Shown: piece after piece, positions 22,045 through 31,039 of the stretch
How the letters are laid out: each line of letters opens with the position of its first letter
Numbering within the stretch: position 1 is the stretch's first letter
Source: Betaproteobacteria bacterium
Lineage (GTDB): Bacteria > Pseudomonadota > Gammaproteobacteria > Burkholderiales > Burkholderiaceae_A
NCBI GenBank assembly: GCA_028139135.1
Contig: JAOINB010000002.1
Span: forward strand, 62,001 to 126,000
Direction of reading: 5' to 3'
DNA length: 64,000 nt
Program-made: the position numbers and the translations under genes
Notes under the pieces: generated by a model
Databases searched by the model: none
Told to the model about the DNA's origin: nothing
The model's input: only the letters and a program-made list of their open reading frames with translations

Positions 22045-23010
22045 TCACTGGGCATAATACGGCGTTACGGGCCAGACAGAGGGGTCTGACGGGATAACGC
22101 TATGTTTCACTGCCCAGACGTACCAACTATCAACAACAGTTCCTGTTAATAGGATTCCTATTCCTCCAGTTATGCAGACCAACGCTGCAAACCACCATAA
22201 CCACCTGTGAACAGATTCCATGGTTGCATTAAAGCCCATAGTCCATCTCCAGAATAACGCAGCGCGTTCAGATGCCGTTCCTCTATCAACTATTTGCTCA
22301 ATCTCCCTATCTCCTCCAAACCTACTAACGGCAAGAATTGTTGCACCGTGCATTGCAGCGAGTAATGCTGCCCCGTAGAGAAATGCTATCGAAAGCATAT
22401 GGAACGGATTCCAAAAAAGGTTTCCGTATCTTATCGAAAATGTTTGTGTCCATTCCAGGTGAGAAAAGATACCATATGGCACTGCTTCGCTCCAGTTTCC
22501 CATTAATATAGGGCGCAAAAGCCCTAAAACCAGAAAAAGCCAAATTGCCGCGGCGAAGCCCCATGCAACATGTGTTCCCATACCCATTGCTAGAGCCCTT
22601 CTGTACATTCTAAACCACCACAAAAGAACTGAAGCCGTAAGAAAGAATCCAGTCATTAAGAACCAACCGCCTTCTGCTAGAGGCGGAAAACCTAATCCAT
22701 ATTTAGCATCTGGGGGATTTAGTGAAAGCCAAAACATTTGTCTCACAAATTCGATAACATTGTAATCGACCTGAGCTAAGTAGTTCATTCCAATAATCGA
22801 AAACGCTATCGCAAAACAGATTGCCGATCCTACTCCCAAAAAACCAAGATAAATCGGTCCGATTTGGGCGTTACCTATCCAACCCATCAACGATGAGTGC
22901 CATGGGGTAGTAACCCTCTCTCTAGTATCTCTGTCCCTATCCAGCGGCACCCCTGGATACGCAGGAGCCTGAACTTGGACTTGTGTAAATAAATTTTGAT
23001 ATTCTGCCAT
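22045..23010 (-). CDS. pufM: Photosynthetic reaction centre M subunit
   Basis: PufM is one of the two membrane subunits binding the special pair, bacteriopheophytin, quinone QA and the non-heme iron. The 321-aa protein has five transmembrane helices and typical blocks: [40 protein letters not shown] with the special-pair and iron-region histidines, and [12 protein letters not shown] with the later iron ligand. The start ATG lies 22 nt after pufL with a CGGAG site. The C-terminus is short with no PufM extension. This is a type 2, purple-bacterial quinone reaction centre. Confidence 0.98.
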   Translation of the reverse strand: MAEYQNLFTQVQVQAPAYPGVPLDRDRDTRERVTTPWHSSLMGWIGNAQIGPIYLGFLGVGSAICFAIAFSIIGMNYLAQVDYNVIEFVRQMFWLSLNPPDAKYGLGFPPLAEGGWFLMTGFFLTASVLLWWFRMYRRALAMGMGTHVAWGFAAAIWLFLVLGLLRPILMGNWSEAVPYGIFSHLEWTQTFSIRYGNLFWNPFHMLSIAFLYGAALLAAMHGATILAVSRFGGDREIEQIVDRGTASERAALFWRWTMGFNATMESVHRWLWWFAALVCITGGIGILLTGTVVDSWYVWAVKHSVIPSDPSVWPVTPYYAQ

Positions 23011-23032
23011 TTTGATCTCCGTTTGTTCCCGT

Positions 23033-23908
23033 TCAAGAACTCTCGTATGGTTTCATTGTTGGATAAAGACTTCCATCAATTGGATAATTCCAAATTGGTA
23101 ATTCTAACCACCAACCCCACCAATCTTGCCAATTACCAACCCAGAAAGGACCGCTTATTACTATACAAACCGCACTAAAAAAGCCGGATGCAAGTGCTAG
23201 ATACAGCAGTAATCTGTGTATACCTAGCGTACCAATCGAATAGCCAATTGAATCTCTAAAAAAAGTATCCTCGTGCTCTGGAGTTTTTACCGGCTCCCCT
23301 TTCTGGGGATTAGTTGCGGATAAAATCAAACCTCCATGCAAGGCTGCAGCTAGTGAGGTTGCAAAAAAGAATGTTATCGCCAACATATGGGCTGGATTCC
23401 AATGAAACCAGACAAATTGATAACCAACGTTAGATACCCATTGAAGGTGACTCATTATCCCGTAAGGAAAGCCATGTCCCCAAGCACCTAGCAACAGTGG
23501 TCTAAAAACTACTAGTGTTACATAAGCAAATATAGCGAAACCAAATGCCACCGGAACATGATATCCAATCCCTAACTTTCGACATATCTCAACTTCTCTC
23601 AATGCCCATGAACCAAAAGCACCTACAGCACACACGGTTATTACCTGCCAAAGGCCACCCTCTGCCATTGGAGCAAGACCAAGACCATATTTGACATCAG
23701 GTGGATTAATACTTATTTGCCAAAGATTCCATGTCGGGCCCATAGCCGCACCCCACAAGATTAACGCAGTACCGAGGAACGCGAAAAATATAGTTGTTAC
23801 TCCAAAAAAACCAACGTAAAACGGACCTACCCAAAAATCAAATAGATCTCCACCTACGAGGGTTCCACCTCGAATCCTATATTTTTTTTCAAAACTTAAC
23901 ATTGCCAT
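23033..23908 (-). CDS. pufL: Photosynthetic reaction centre L subunit
   Basis: PufL pairs with PufM to form the reaction-centre core and the QB site. The 291-aa sequence begins [20 protein letters not shown], the conserved PufL start, and shows [35 protein letters not shown] and [12 protein letters not shown] with the expected histidines. A GGGGGAA ribosome site precedes the ATG; an internal ATG two codons later is also possible. A strong hairpin lies in the gap from pufA, as in other puf operons. Confidence 0.98.
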   Translation of the reverse strand: MAMLSFEKKYRIRGGTLVGGDLFDFWVGPFYVGFFGVTTIFFAFLGTALILWGAAMGPTWNLWQISINPPDVKYGLGLAPMAEGGLWQVITVCAVGAFGSWALREVEICRKLGIGYHVPVAFGFAIFAYVTLVVFRPLLLGAWGHGFPYGIMSHLQWVSNVGYQFVWFHWNPAHMLAITFFFATSLAAALHGGLILSATNPQKGEPVKTPEHEDTFFRDSIGYSIGTLGIHRLLLYLALASGFFSAVCIVISGPFWVGNWQDWWGWWLELPIWNYPIDGSLYPTMKPYESS

Positions 23909-23942
23909 GGTTTTTCCCCCAGTCTCAAAAATCTGTAACCGG

Positions 23943-23963
23943 GCAGGGGCTTAAAGCCCCTGC
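23943..23963. repeat. pufA-pufL intercistronic hairpin
   Basis: GCAGGGGCTT and AAGCCCCTGC form a 10-bp stem around one central base (about 8 bp with a realistic loop). Hairpins at this position in Rhodobacter protect the pufBA part of the mRNA from 3' decay and give an excess of LH1 over reaction centre; the same role is inferred here. Confidence 0.7.
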
Positions 23964-23982
23964 ACAGCCCTTTCCACAATAA

Positions 23983-24192
23983 TTATCGTTTTTCAGAAGC
24001 TTGAGCAACAGCTGCTGGCTGATTTAGCCCAGCTTCGCCCATCATGATTTCCGACTGGCTTTTTCCATCTAACCAGTTAAAACGAACGGTACTTAACAAA
24101 ATAAAGTGAATCATTGCCGCCAAAGCGAACAAGAACACACCCTGGATCACCATTGCCCTCAACGGGTCAAATAATTTCCATACTCTCCACAT
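23983..24192 (-). CDS. pufA: Light-harvesting 1 alpha subunit
   Basis: PufA is the LH1 alpha polypeptide, a single-span membrane peptide that binds bacteriochlorophyll in the core antenna ring. The 69-aa product has the N-terminal WKLFDPLRAM, a hydrophobic helix with the BChl-binding histidine at position 29 (AAMIHFILL) and a polar C-terminal tail of about 30 residues. AAGGAG is placed well before the ATG. It is separated from its partner pufB by an extra 79-codon gene, unlike the usual adjacent pufBA. Confidence 0.95.
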   Translation of the reverse strand: MWRVWKLFDPLRAMVIQGVFLFALAAMIHFILLSTVRFNWLDGKSQSEIMMGEAGLNQPAAVAQASEKR

Positions 24193-24205
24193 ATTTAAAC
24201 TCCTT

Positions 24206-24445
24206 CTATGTTAAATGAGACATTAGTGTATAAACTGCTGATCTAACGTCGCTCAATAACGATGAACTTCCTTCTGCGCCAGGCAACCAGGAACGCCACG
24301 GAAGCCGTAAACAAGTCGACAGAACTGCTATTAACAGAAATACCAAAAATGTTATCCAGAAAATAATGGAAAATCTAAATGCATCTCCACTCGGCTGTTT
24401 ATCGGCAACCGAGGTAATTGAGCTTTGACTAGATAATGCTTCCAT
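24206..24445 (-). CDS. 79-aa single-span membrane protein inserted between pufB and pufA (PufQ-like?)
   Basis: The product has a polar N-terminus, one hydrophobic helix at about residues 22-45 (FRFSIIFWITFLVFLLIAVL), then LPWRSWLPGAEG and a short amphipathic tail. An ideal AGGAGG six bases before the ATG argues that it is well translated. The gap to pufA is 13 nt. It is not an LH1 alpha or beta: it has no histidine in the membrane helix (its only histidine is near the C-terminus). Length, topology and operon membership resemble PufQ, a small protein involved in bacteriochlorophyll supply, but PufQ normally precedes pufB and the match by eye is weak. Alternatives are a PufX-like or gamma-type LH1 component. 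Confidence 0.7.
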   Translation of the reverse strand: MEALSSQSSITSVADKQPSGDAFRFSIIFWITFLVFLLIAVLSTCLRLPWRSWLPGAEGSSSLLSDVRSAVYTLMSHLT

Positions 24446-24489
24446 TTCATTCCTCCTTTAGCAAAATTAATTAAAGTTCTTCACTATTG

Positions 24490-24639
24490 TTAATAGAACC
24501 ATGGACGCCAAGCCCATACGAGTATGTGGGCAACAACGGCAATAGCCGTAAAGCCAACTAAGCCCTGCATGTAAAACGTATGGAATTCCTGGGCTTCTTC
24601 ATCGGTAAGTCCTGAGATAGAACCTGAAGTCTCACTCAT
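24490..24639 (-). CDS. pufB: Light-harvesting 1 beta subunit
   Basis: This 49-codon gene encodes the LH1 beta polypeptide. Visible features are the polar start [20 protein letters not shown], a single membrane helix, the BChl-binding histidine at residue 38 ([13 protein letters not shown]) and the conserved terminal WRPW. AAGGAGGTG precedes the ATG at 24639 by eight bases, among the strongest ribosome sites in the window, as expected for an abundant antenna protein. It is first in the puf group and lies 145 nt after bchZ behind a GC-rich structured leader. Confidence 0.95.
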   Translation of the reverse strand: MSETSGSISGLTDEEAQEFHTFYMQGLVGFTAIAVVAHILVWAWRPWFY

Positions 24640-24659
24640 GATTTACACCTCCTTGAAAT

Positions 24660-24722
24660 GGCCAATAGGCCGTCGCCGCACTGGTGCCCGCGGCATGGGC
24701 AGTCGCGACCCCACGTCGCGGC
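24660..24722. promoter_or_regulatory. GC-rich structured leader between bchZ and pufB
   Basis: About 60 bases of strikingly GC-rich sequence interrupt an AT-rich region. Three potential hairpins are visible: GGCC-AATA-GGCC (24660-24671), TGCCC/GGGCA with a 7-base loop (24685-24701) and CGCGAC/GTCGCG with a 5-base loop (24704-24720). They lie at the start of the puf section and just before the pufB ribosome site. They could block 3' decay of bchZ message, act as an attenuator, or stabilise the puf 5' end. No clear promoter was found between it and bchZ. Confidence 0.55.
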
Positions 24723-24784
24723 ATTCTTTTTAAATACTGACAAAAGATCTTTATGCCTTACAAACTCCTTAAGATAATGTGCCC

Positions 24785-26278
24785 TCATACTTTTTCCTCT
24801 GCATTTTGGACCGCAGATCTTTCGCTATTTAAATTCAAATATTCCATCACCATAAATTCTGTAATTTCTGATAAACCCTTTGCTTTACAATCCATTTCTA
24901 ATTTTTCTCTCAATTTTTTCGCTCTAGAGATTTGAACCAATATTGGTTCTTTTTCAAGATATTTATTCAAAACACTTTCTGCATTTCTTTCCCAGCGGAC
25001 ATTTGAATGAGCCTCTCTAGATTCTGGGCTTTTTGTTTTTGTAATTGGCGCCGCTAAATCAAGTTCAGTTCCTAAAGGTAAAACATGGAACAAGGAATCG
25101 AAAAGCGAATTACAAAACTCCTGAAGGATATATGTTGCACCAGCATATCCTACGAATGGCGTTCCTGTATGTCTCCTTACGATTGACCCGGGAAAGGATG
25201 AAGGTATAAAAGCATTTTTAGAATTAATTTCTGCAAGGTACATTCTTTCGTTAATACTACCGAACGTTACTAAGGGCGTACCATTATGTATTAAAGCCCT
25301 TATCTCCTCATTATTACTTTTACCTCCCGCTTTTCGTGATCGAGCAAATTTACACTGAAAACCAAGTTCATTTTGTAAATAATTTTTAATCCCTCTCGTA
25401 TATGTCTCATTAGCAACAACTGCAAATGTTGCAGTCCCAAAAAAATCTTGAGTTACCGACCTCCAGAGGTCCCAAATCGGCTTCAATGTTGTGTGTTTCT
25501 CGGTTTCGATGAATTCGTTTGCATCTAACTTTAATATTGATGCTAATTTCTTTAAAAATAACGTTGTGCTCTCCATTCCAATAGGAGCTTGTAAGTAAGG
25601 TTTTCCGAGAAGTTCGCAAAGGCCTCGCCCATATTCACGATAAAGGCAAATATTTATATCTGCTTCTGATAATTTATAAATCTCCTTTAAATCTGTTCCT
25701 AATGGAAACACTAAATTGGTTTTCACTCCTAAACCATCTAATAACCTTTTAATCTCTGCTAAATCGCTATTTTGATTAAACATCCCATAAGCAGGACCAA
25801 TAATATTTGCAGTGGGTGCATCTTCCGGTTTCTTTTGTACCACTTTCTTTACATTTCGCGAACCAAACTCTCGCCACAACCATACTAGAGCTCTATCGGC
25901 TGCCTGCCACTGATCTTCGTCTATTGTCCTTGGTAAAAATCTTTTTAAATTAGTTCCCTCAGGAGTCACACCACCACCTATCATTTCAGCAATAGAACCT
26001 GTGACAACTACTGATGGTTGTTTTGGGTCAAGTACTTTATGTGCTCTCTTCATAGCACCTTCAGTTCCATTTTTATTTAATTCATCTTCAGATAATCCTG
26101 TAACTACGATAGGTAGTTCATGGGGTGGCAAACCATCCGTATAGTGTAAAACAGAAGTTACAGGCAAATTCTCACATCCAACTGGTCCGTCAATTACAAC
26201 CTGAAGACCTTTTACCGCAGTAAAAACATATACAGCACCCCAATATCCGCCTGCTCTATCATGATCGATAATCAACAC
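24785..26278 (-). CDS. bchZ: Chlorophyllide a reductase, Z subunit
   Basis: BchZ is the NifK-like subunit of chlorophyllide a reductase, which reduces ring B to make the bacteriochlorin. The 497-aa protein begins with the conserved [17 protein letters not shown] and [19 protein letters not shown], the latter with a cluster cysteine. It starts at GTG 26278, overlapping the bchY stop, with GGGAG eight bases ahead. The C-terminal 60 residues (PCP-reductase-like helical tail) include [13 protein letters not shown]. It ends the bchCXYZ block and continues into puf. Confidence 0.97.
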   Translation of the reverse strand: MLIIDHDRAGGYWGAVYVFTAVKGLQVVIDGPVGCENLPVTSVLHYTDGLPPHELPIVVTGLSEDELNKNGTEGAMKRAHKVLDPKQPSVVVTGSIAEMIGGGVTPEGTNLKRFLPRTIDEDQWQAADRALVWLWREFGSRNVKKVVQKKPEDAPTANIIGPAYGMFNQNSDLAEIKRLLDGLGVKTNLVFPLGTDLKEIYKLSEADINICLYREYGRGLCELLGKPYLQAPIGMESTTLFLKKLASILKLDANEFIETEKHTTLKPIWDLWRSVTQDFFGTATFAVVANETYTRGIKNYLQNELGFQCKFARSRKAGGKSNNEEIRALIHNGTPLVTFGSINERMYLAEINSKNAFIPSSFPGSIVRRHTGTPFVGYAGATYILQEFCNSLFDSLFHVLPLGTELDLAAPITKTKSPESREAHSNVRWERNAESVLNKYLEKEPILVQISRAKKLREKLEMDCKAKGLSEITEFMVMEYLNLNSERSAVQNAEEKV

Positions 26279-27798
26279 TTCACTTGCTCCCTTTTTTTAC
26301 TACTTCCCTGCAGTTTCTTTTCCGAAATCATATCTTTAAATTTCCCACTCTTCTCTCCATAGGGATGCCAGACGCCAGAGGATTGACCTTCCCCAACTCC
26401 AGAAAAGAATTTCTTCATTTTTTTGAAACGCTCGCCATTGTTCATTGCCCCCTTAACAACTTCCATGACAGACCCTATTCCTAAATTTCCCATGAGAGGG
26501 CGAGCCGAGATCAAGTTGGTAAAATATAGCGAGGGGATTGCTTTTTCCTTCGCATGCTGAACTACCGGTGTAGTACCTATCGCAAGATCAGGTTCATATT
26601 CGTCTATTGCCTGAAGGTCACTTTCAAGCGACGCTCTAAATTTTACTGACACACCATTTTGTTTAAGCCATTCCTCATCCACCATGGATTGTTTCGTTCG
26701 AGGGCAAGCTGTACCTACATACTTCACTGTTAATCCACTCTCAATAAGTAGTCTGGCAACGAGCAATTCAGAGCCCTCATAACCACTTAAAGTTATACTT
26801 CCGTTTAATTTTTGTTCTTTCAAAGACGCCTTAATTAAGGGAAGAACAAGCTCTTTTGACTTGCCGACCTTTTTTTCAGACAAGTTCAAGGAATTACCTA
26901 GCCTTTCCAACCATGATGCCGTTCCCTCATATCCGACTGGCGCAGAACTCAAAATTGGTTTTCCAACAGACTCGAACTCTCTAAATGTTGATGTATAAAA
27001 AGGGTGTAACCCAGCCACCAAAGAGCCTTCAAAAGCAGTATATAGCTCTCTCCACTGTCGGGTTGGGACGATAGCACCTACCTCTAAATCTAATGGCTCC
27101 AACATAGATGATATCGACATAGGGTCTAAGGGAAATACTTCACCCACTAGCGTAACTAAAGGTAAGCCCTTTCGTTTTTCCAAAGATTTTTTTACCGGGC
27201 CGCTTGTTATCTCAGTTTTAGAAAACTTTAGCATTGCGGAGGCTAAAATATCCTTTGCTTCCGCGTGGGTAGGAACACCAAACCCAGGCACATCTATTCC
27301 GATTATTCTTACCCCATTTATTACCTTCGGTAGCAATTGCAGAGGTACTCCGCTGGCAGTAGGTACACACAAATTTATAACTACTATTGCATCTAACTTA
27401 TCCGGGTCTGCAGTTTTCTCAACAGACTCTTTGATATCTTCAAAAAGTTTGCCAGTAACTAATGTTTCAGAATTAAAGGGAACATAACCAACACTTCTGC
27501 GCGCACCATAAAAGTGCGAGGTAAATGTCAATCCATACACACAACATGCAGAGCCGGATAAAATCGTGGCAACCCTATTCATTCTCAATCCAACCCTAAG
27601 TGAACCAAAAGCGGGGCACATGCTTTGTGGCTGATCGTGAGGACCAATAGGGTAGTCTTTCTTGTACTGATCAATAATTTCAGATTTATTTTGAGCCCGC
27701 GCGCGTTCTATCAGTTCCTTACTACCACATGGAACCTTTTCCTTACCAGCGGTAGAGAGATTCTTAATATTTATGATTTGTTCACTAGGCTGCGTCAT
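26272..27798 (-). CDS. bchY: Chlorophyllide a reductase, Y subunit
   Basis: BchY is the second catalytic subunit of chlorophyllide a reductase. The 508-residue product contains [17 protein letters not shown] and [12 protein letters not shown], with cysteines positioned for the interfacial cluster, and [15 protein letters not shown]. The frame is open to 27837, but the ATG at 27798, with GGAAG seven bases before it, gives the usual N-terminus. It overlaps bchX by 14 nt and bchZ by 7 nt, a tightly coupled three-gene enzyme operon. Confidence 0.96.
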   Translation of the reverse strand: MTQPSEQIINIKNLSTAGKEKVPCGSKELIERARAQNKSEIIDQYKKDYPIGPHDQPQSMCPAFGSLRVGLRMNRVATILSGSACCVYGLTFTSHFYGARRSVGYVPFNSETLVTGKLFEDIKESVEKTADPDKLDAIVVINLCVPTASGVPLQLLPKVINGVRIIGIDVPGFGVPTHAEAKDILASAMLKFSKTEITSGPVKKSLEKRKGLPLVTLVGEVFPLDPMSISSMLEPLDLEVGAIVPTRQWRELYTAFEGSLVAGLHPFYTSTFREFESVGKPILSSAPVGYEGTASWLERLGNSLNLSEKKVGKSKELVLPLIKASLKEQKLNGSITLSGYEGSELLVARLLIESGLTVKYVGTACPRTKQSMVDEEWLKQNGVSVKFRASLESDLQAIDEYEPDLAIGTTPVVQHAKEKAIPSLYFTNLISARPLMGNLGIGSVMEVVKGAMNNGERFKKMKKFFSGVGEGQSSGVWHPYGEKSGKFKDMISEKKLQGSSKKREQVKC

Positions 27799-28801
27799 AA
27801 ATAACTTCCAGTGATTTCTTTTCCTCAAAACTAACACCTGTCAAATCAGATAACTCTGCAGGCTCGAGCTTATAATCTCGACCCACTACATCCGAAGAAA
27901 ATAGGTTTAGAAGATCATCTTGTATTAAAGGGTTAGGCAAAACCGGAGGCGCTGTTGCAACGTTGGAAGCCAATTCAGAAAATAAGGGAGCCCATTCACT
28001 ACCAGGCTTTCCGATAATTTCATAGCTGGCACTTTTTCTTCTTATATCCTCATGTGCCGGAATCGATGTAAGGACCGGTATACCAACTTTTTTTGCAAAA
28101 TTTTTAGCCTCTCCGGTTCCGTCATCTTTATTAATAATAATTCCTGCTACTCCGACATTCCCTCCTAACTTTCTAAAGTACTGCACAGCGGAACATACAT
28201 TATTGGCAACATATAAAGATTGAAGATCATTACTCGCAACCACCATCACTTTTTGACACATATCTCTCGCAATTGGCAAACCGAAACCACCACAGACTAC
28301 ATCACCCAAAAAGTCAAGCAACACATAATCAAAATCCCAGTCATGGAATCCCAGTTTCTCCAATGTTTCAAACCCATGAATTATCCCTCTTCCACCACAA
28401 CCTCTCCCAACTTCGGGCCCACCTAATTCCATTGCAAATACACCATCTCTCTTGAAACAAACATCACCGATCTTAACTTCCTCTCCAGCCAACTTTTTTC
28501 TTGATGAAGTTTCAATAATGGTTGGGCATGCCTTTCCGCCGAAAAGTAATGAAGTCGTGTCACTTTTCGGGTCACAACCGATTAACAAAATTTTCTTACC
28601 TTGCTGCGCCATCATGTATGAAAGATTCGCTAACGTGAAACTCTTACCGATACCTCCCTTACCATAAATTGCAATTATTTGTGTCTCTTTTTTCTTTACT
28701 TTGTTTGCGGGGTTATCAGGAACTGAAGAGTTAAGAGCCTCACCACCATTTTTTTCAGTCGGTTCAAACTGCCGACCTCTGACTATTTGTTTATTCTTCA
28801 T
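27785..28801 (-). CDS. bchX: Chlorophyllide a reductase, iron protein X
   Basis: BchX is the NifH-like ATP-driven electron donor of chlorophyllide reductase. The 338-aa protein has GKGGIGKSF at residues 47-55 and cluster cysteines Cys135 (GRGCGG) and Cys170 (DVVCGG). A lysine-rich leader of about 38 residues precedes the nucleotide fold, a BchX trait that separates it from BchL. The ATG at 28801, two bases after the bchC stop and with GGAAAGGG upstream, is preferred over the in-frame start inside bchC. Confidence 0.97.
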   Translation of the reverse strand: MKNKQIVRGRQFEPTEKNGGEALNSSVPDNPANKVKKKETQIIAIYGKGGIGKSFTLANLSYMMAQQGKKILLIGCDPKSDTTSLLFGGKACPTIIETSSRKKLAGEEVKIGDVCFKRDGVFAMELGGPEVGRGCGGRGIIHGFETLEKLGFHDWDFDYVLLDFLGDVVCGGFGLPIARDMCQKVMVVASNDLQSLYVANNVCSAVQYFRKLGGNVGVAGIIINKDDGTGEAKNFAKKVGIPVLTSIPAHEDIRRKSASYEIIGKPGSEWAPLFSELASNVATAPPVLPNPLIQDDLLNLFSSDVVGRDYKLEPAELSDLTGVSFEEKKSLEVIYDAA

Positions 28802-28803
28802 AG

Positions 28804-29763
28804 TTAGTGATACCCTTTCCAGTCGATTATCATCTTTAAGCAACTCGCGTCATTAAAAGCAGTTTCGTAAGCGTAAGGGGCGTTTTCAGCTGAAACTTCA
28901 TGACTAATTATTCCTTCAAGATCGAGCTGTTTGGAGATAACCAAATCTGAAACAGTCTGTAAATCACGCTGTTGCCATTGTGCAGCAACCCTTATTCTGG
29001 CTTCTTTCAAAAAAGTTGGAACAAAGTCAAAAGAAATTGAGTCCTGATAAAATCCTGCCAATACCACTTCTCCTCCTGGTTGTAGAAGGCTTATTAAAAA
29101 ATTAAGTTGACTAAGGTCTCCACTAACATCGACAATGCAACCAAATTGTTTTCCTACCACTTCCCCTGGAGTACAAACTTCGTATCCCACAGCACCACTT
29201 ATTCGGTTAGCTGTTTTGTCAACAACAATTGGCGACTTTCCACGCAAAACGGTTAGTCGAGCTAACAAACGGCCGAGAGCACCGTGTCCAATAATTAAAT
29301 CAGGAATAGAGTTATCCGCAAAAATATGATGAGCTGTAGCAGCTAGTGCTAGCAGAACGTTCTTACTACCTATTTCAAAAGGCATTTTGATTGCCCGACT
29401 TTTATTTACAACTAGATGGGATGATGCTCCCCCAAACAAACCCTTCACATCGCCATAACACATCGCTCCAGGGACAAAAACGGCATCTCCGTCCGTAAAC
29501 CCAGAACTTTCAGAGCAACCCGAGACCTTTCCAAAACATTCGTAACCAGGTACCAACGGATATCCCATGCCTTGAAAAGCCGGCATCCTTCCTTCGAAAA
29601 GAAGTCTTTCAGTTCCCGAGCTTATTCCGCTGTATAAGTTCTCCACCAGTAGATCGTCTTCAGTTAACGGGTCTAAATTAATTTGCTCGACATGTATTTC
29701 GCCTGGTTTCTTTAACAACACAACAGATGCTTTGTTTTCAATCATGCTTATGTAAACTTTCAT
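28804..29763 (-). CDS. bchC: Bacteriochlorophyllide a dehydrogenase
   Basis: BchC oxidises the 3-hydroxyethyl group of bacteriochlorophyllide to the 3-acetyl group. The protein is a medium-chain dehydrogenase-like enzyme with GISSGTERLLFEGRMP, GYPLVPGYECFG and a cofactor-binding fold starting at DLIIGHGALGRL. Starts at 29763 (ATG, used) and 29745 (ATG) are both open and neither has a strong ribosome site. It heads the bchCXYZ-puf superoperon and has a recognisable promoter with a PpsR box immediately upstream. Confidence 0.95.
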   Translation of the reverse strand: MKVYISMIENKASVVLLKKPGEIHVEQINLDPLTEDDLLVENLYSGISSGTERLLFEGRMPAFQGMGYPLVPGYECFGKVSGCSESSGFTDGDAVFVPGAMCYGDVKGLFGGASSHLVVNKSRAIKMPFEIGSKNVLLALAATAHHIFADNSIPDLIIGHGALGRLLARLTVLRGKSPIVVDKTANRISGAVGYEVCTPGEVVGKQFGCIVDVSGDLSQLNFLISLLQPGGEVVLAGFYQDSISFDFVPTFLKEARIRVAAQWQQRDLQTVSDLVISKQLDLEGIISHEVSAENAPYAYETAFNDASCLKMIIDWKGYH

Positions 29764-29776
29764 TAACAATTGAATA

Positions 29777-29794
29777 TGTAAAGCTAACTTTACA
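29777..29794. promoter_or_regulatory. PpsR/CrtJ operator of the bchC superoperon
   Basis: TGTAAAGCTAACTTTACA is an exact TGT-N12-ACA site inside a 22-bp near-perfect inverted repeat (9-bp arms TATGTAAAG/CTTTACATA). It lies at the expected transcription start of the proposed bchC promoter and 13 bp before the ATG. Only one box was found here, whereas other sites are paired. Confidence 0.75.
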
Positions 29795-29799
29795 TATTA

Positions 29800-29828
29800 A
29801 GTATCAGTAAAATAAAATTCCTTGTCAA
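29800..29828 (-). promoter_or_regulatory. Probable sigma-70 promoter of bchCXYZ-puf
   Basis: On the minus strand TTGACA (29823-29828) and GATACT (29800-29805) are separated by exactly 17 bp. Transcription would start within the adjacent PpsR box, the classic arrangement for repression. Confidence 0.6.
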
Positions 29829-29879
29829 CGACTTTATGTTTTGCACCACAGCAAAGAAAAAGTTTTAAGTTTGTCTAAA

Positions 29880-31013
29880 CTAAGCCTCTGCCAACACTAT
29901 TCCCGTCTGAATGGGCAACGTAGTTTTTAAACAACGCGCTTTTGAAAATCCACAGTCTCTTAAAATAGCTATAAGCTCCCTCGATGACCGAGGCCTCCCT
30001 TTGCCCATCAAAGCCAAATAGAACCAAAAATAAGCATCGCAGCTCATTCCTGGAAGATTATCATTAGCCATAGGTTCGGCTATTAGAAGCTTCCCATTAT
30101 TTGGAAGGGACTTTCTTATCAACTGCAATAGTTTTATTACGTTTTCCTCGGAATGGTCATACAACACTCTGATTAAAGTTACCAGGTCATAACCAGAGGG
30201 AATCTCATCTTCAAAGAAATTGCCGGGTATGATCTTTACCGCATCTACCAAGTCTGCTTTGCTAACGTTTTTTTTTGCTTCTTTACAAACCTCAGGAAGA
30301 TCTAGGTTGGCTACTTTAATCCCAGGAATTAATTTTGCCAAACGAATTGAAAAACTAGCCTTCCCCCCTCCAACATCGAGTACAGAAGTGTGTTTTGTGA
30401 AATCATAAGCAGAGAATATTTGATCTGTCACTAAAGGTTGAGAAATTGCCATCAATTCACTGTACCTTTTGGCGTTTTCAGTTTTTTGTTCGAGTTCTGT
30501 ATCACTAGGAACACCTCTTCGTTCAACATAACCCCAATACCTATTCAAAGAAGTTTCCTTATCTTTTTCTTTAAGAAATGATACCGGCTCCATCAAGTCC
30601 CGATAAAACATTTCGTGATGTAAAATTAGAGCTAAGAGACCTTTGTCATTTGCGAAAATATGTCCTTGCACGGTTAGGTCGATCAAATCACCCTCATCCT
30701 TTTCAATCAAACCAATTGCGGATGCACCCATAAACAAACAATCGAACTTGGCTTTATCCAAATTTAGAAAATTGAATACCCTATCTATATCTTTGGGTCC
30801 ATCTTTCAGAAGATTTAATATATCCAGCTTCACGCAGCATAATAAAATCTGGGAATAAACAAACCCAGCCATTAAATCAAAAGACTTTAATGCCTGGCGT
30901 CTAACAAAATATTGCCCAATAAAAGAGGTTTCAAGATACCGTTTAAACCTATCTGACTGAAAAACTTTGCGCACAATTTTTCTTTTTACTGACCTGAAAA
31001 AATTAGCGCTCAA
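29880..31013 (-). CDS. crtF: Hydroxyneurosporene O-methyltransferase CrtF
   Basis: CrtF methylates the tertiary 1-hydroxyl of carotenoids made by CrtC. The 377-aa protein has an N-terminal dimerisation region with FDLMAGFVYSQILLC, conserved in CrtF, and a SAM-binding domain starting at TSVLDVGGGKASFSI followed by NLPGMSCDAYF near the end. The start is a TTG at 31013, 26 nt after crtE; no ATG occurs before residue 48, so a non-ATG start is needed to include the conserved N-terminal part. It forms a two-gene unit with crtE. Together with CrtC, D and A it defines the spheroidene/spirilloxanthin branch. Confidence 0.9.
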   Translation of the reverse strand: MSANFFRSVKRKIVRKVFQSDRFKRYLETSFIGQYFVRRQALKSFDLMAGFVYSQILLCCVKLDILNLLKDGPKDIDRVFNFLNLDKAKFDCLFMGASAIGLIEKDEGDLIDLTVQGHIFANDKGLLALILHHEMFYRDLMEPVSFLKEKDKETSLNRYWGYVERRGVPSDTELEQKTENAKRYSELMAISQPLVTDQIFSAYDFTKHTSVLDVGGGKASFSIRLAKLIPGIKVANLDLPEVCKEAKKNVSKADLVDAVKIIPGNFFEDEIPSGYDLVTLIRVLYDHSEENVIKLLQLIRKSLPNNGKLLIAEPMANDNLPGMSCDAYFWFYLALMGKGRPRSSRELIAILRDCGFSKARCLKTTLPIQTGIVLAEA

Positions 31014-31039
31014 CCTAAATTTACTCTTGCAAGCTAGTT

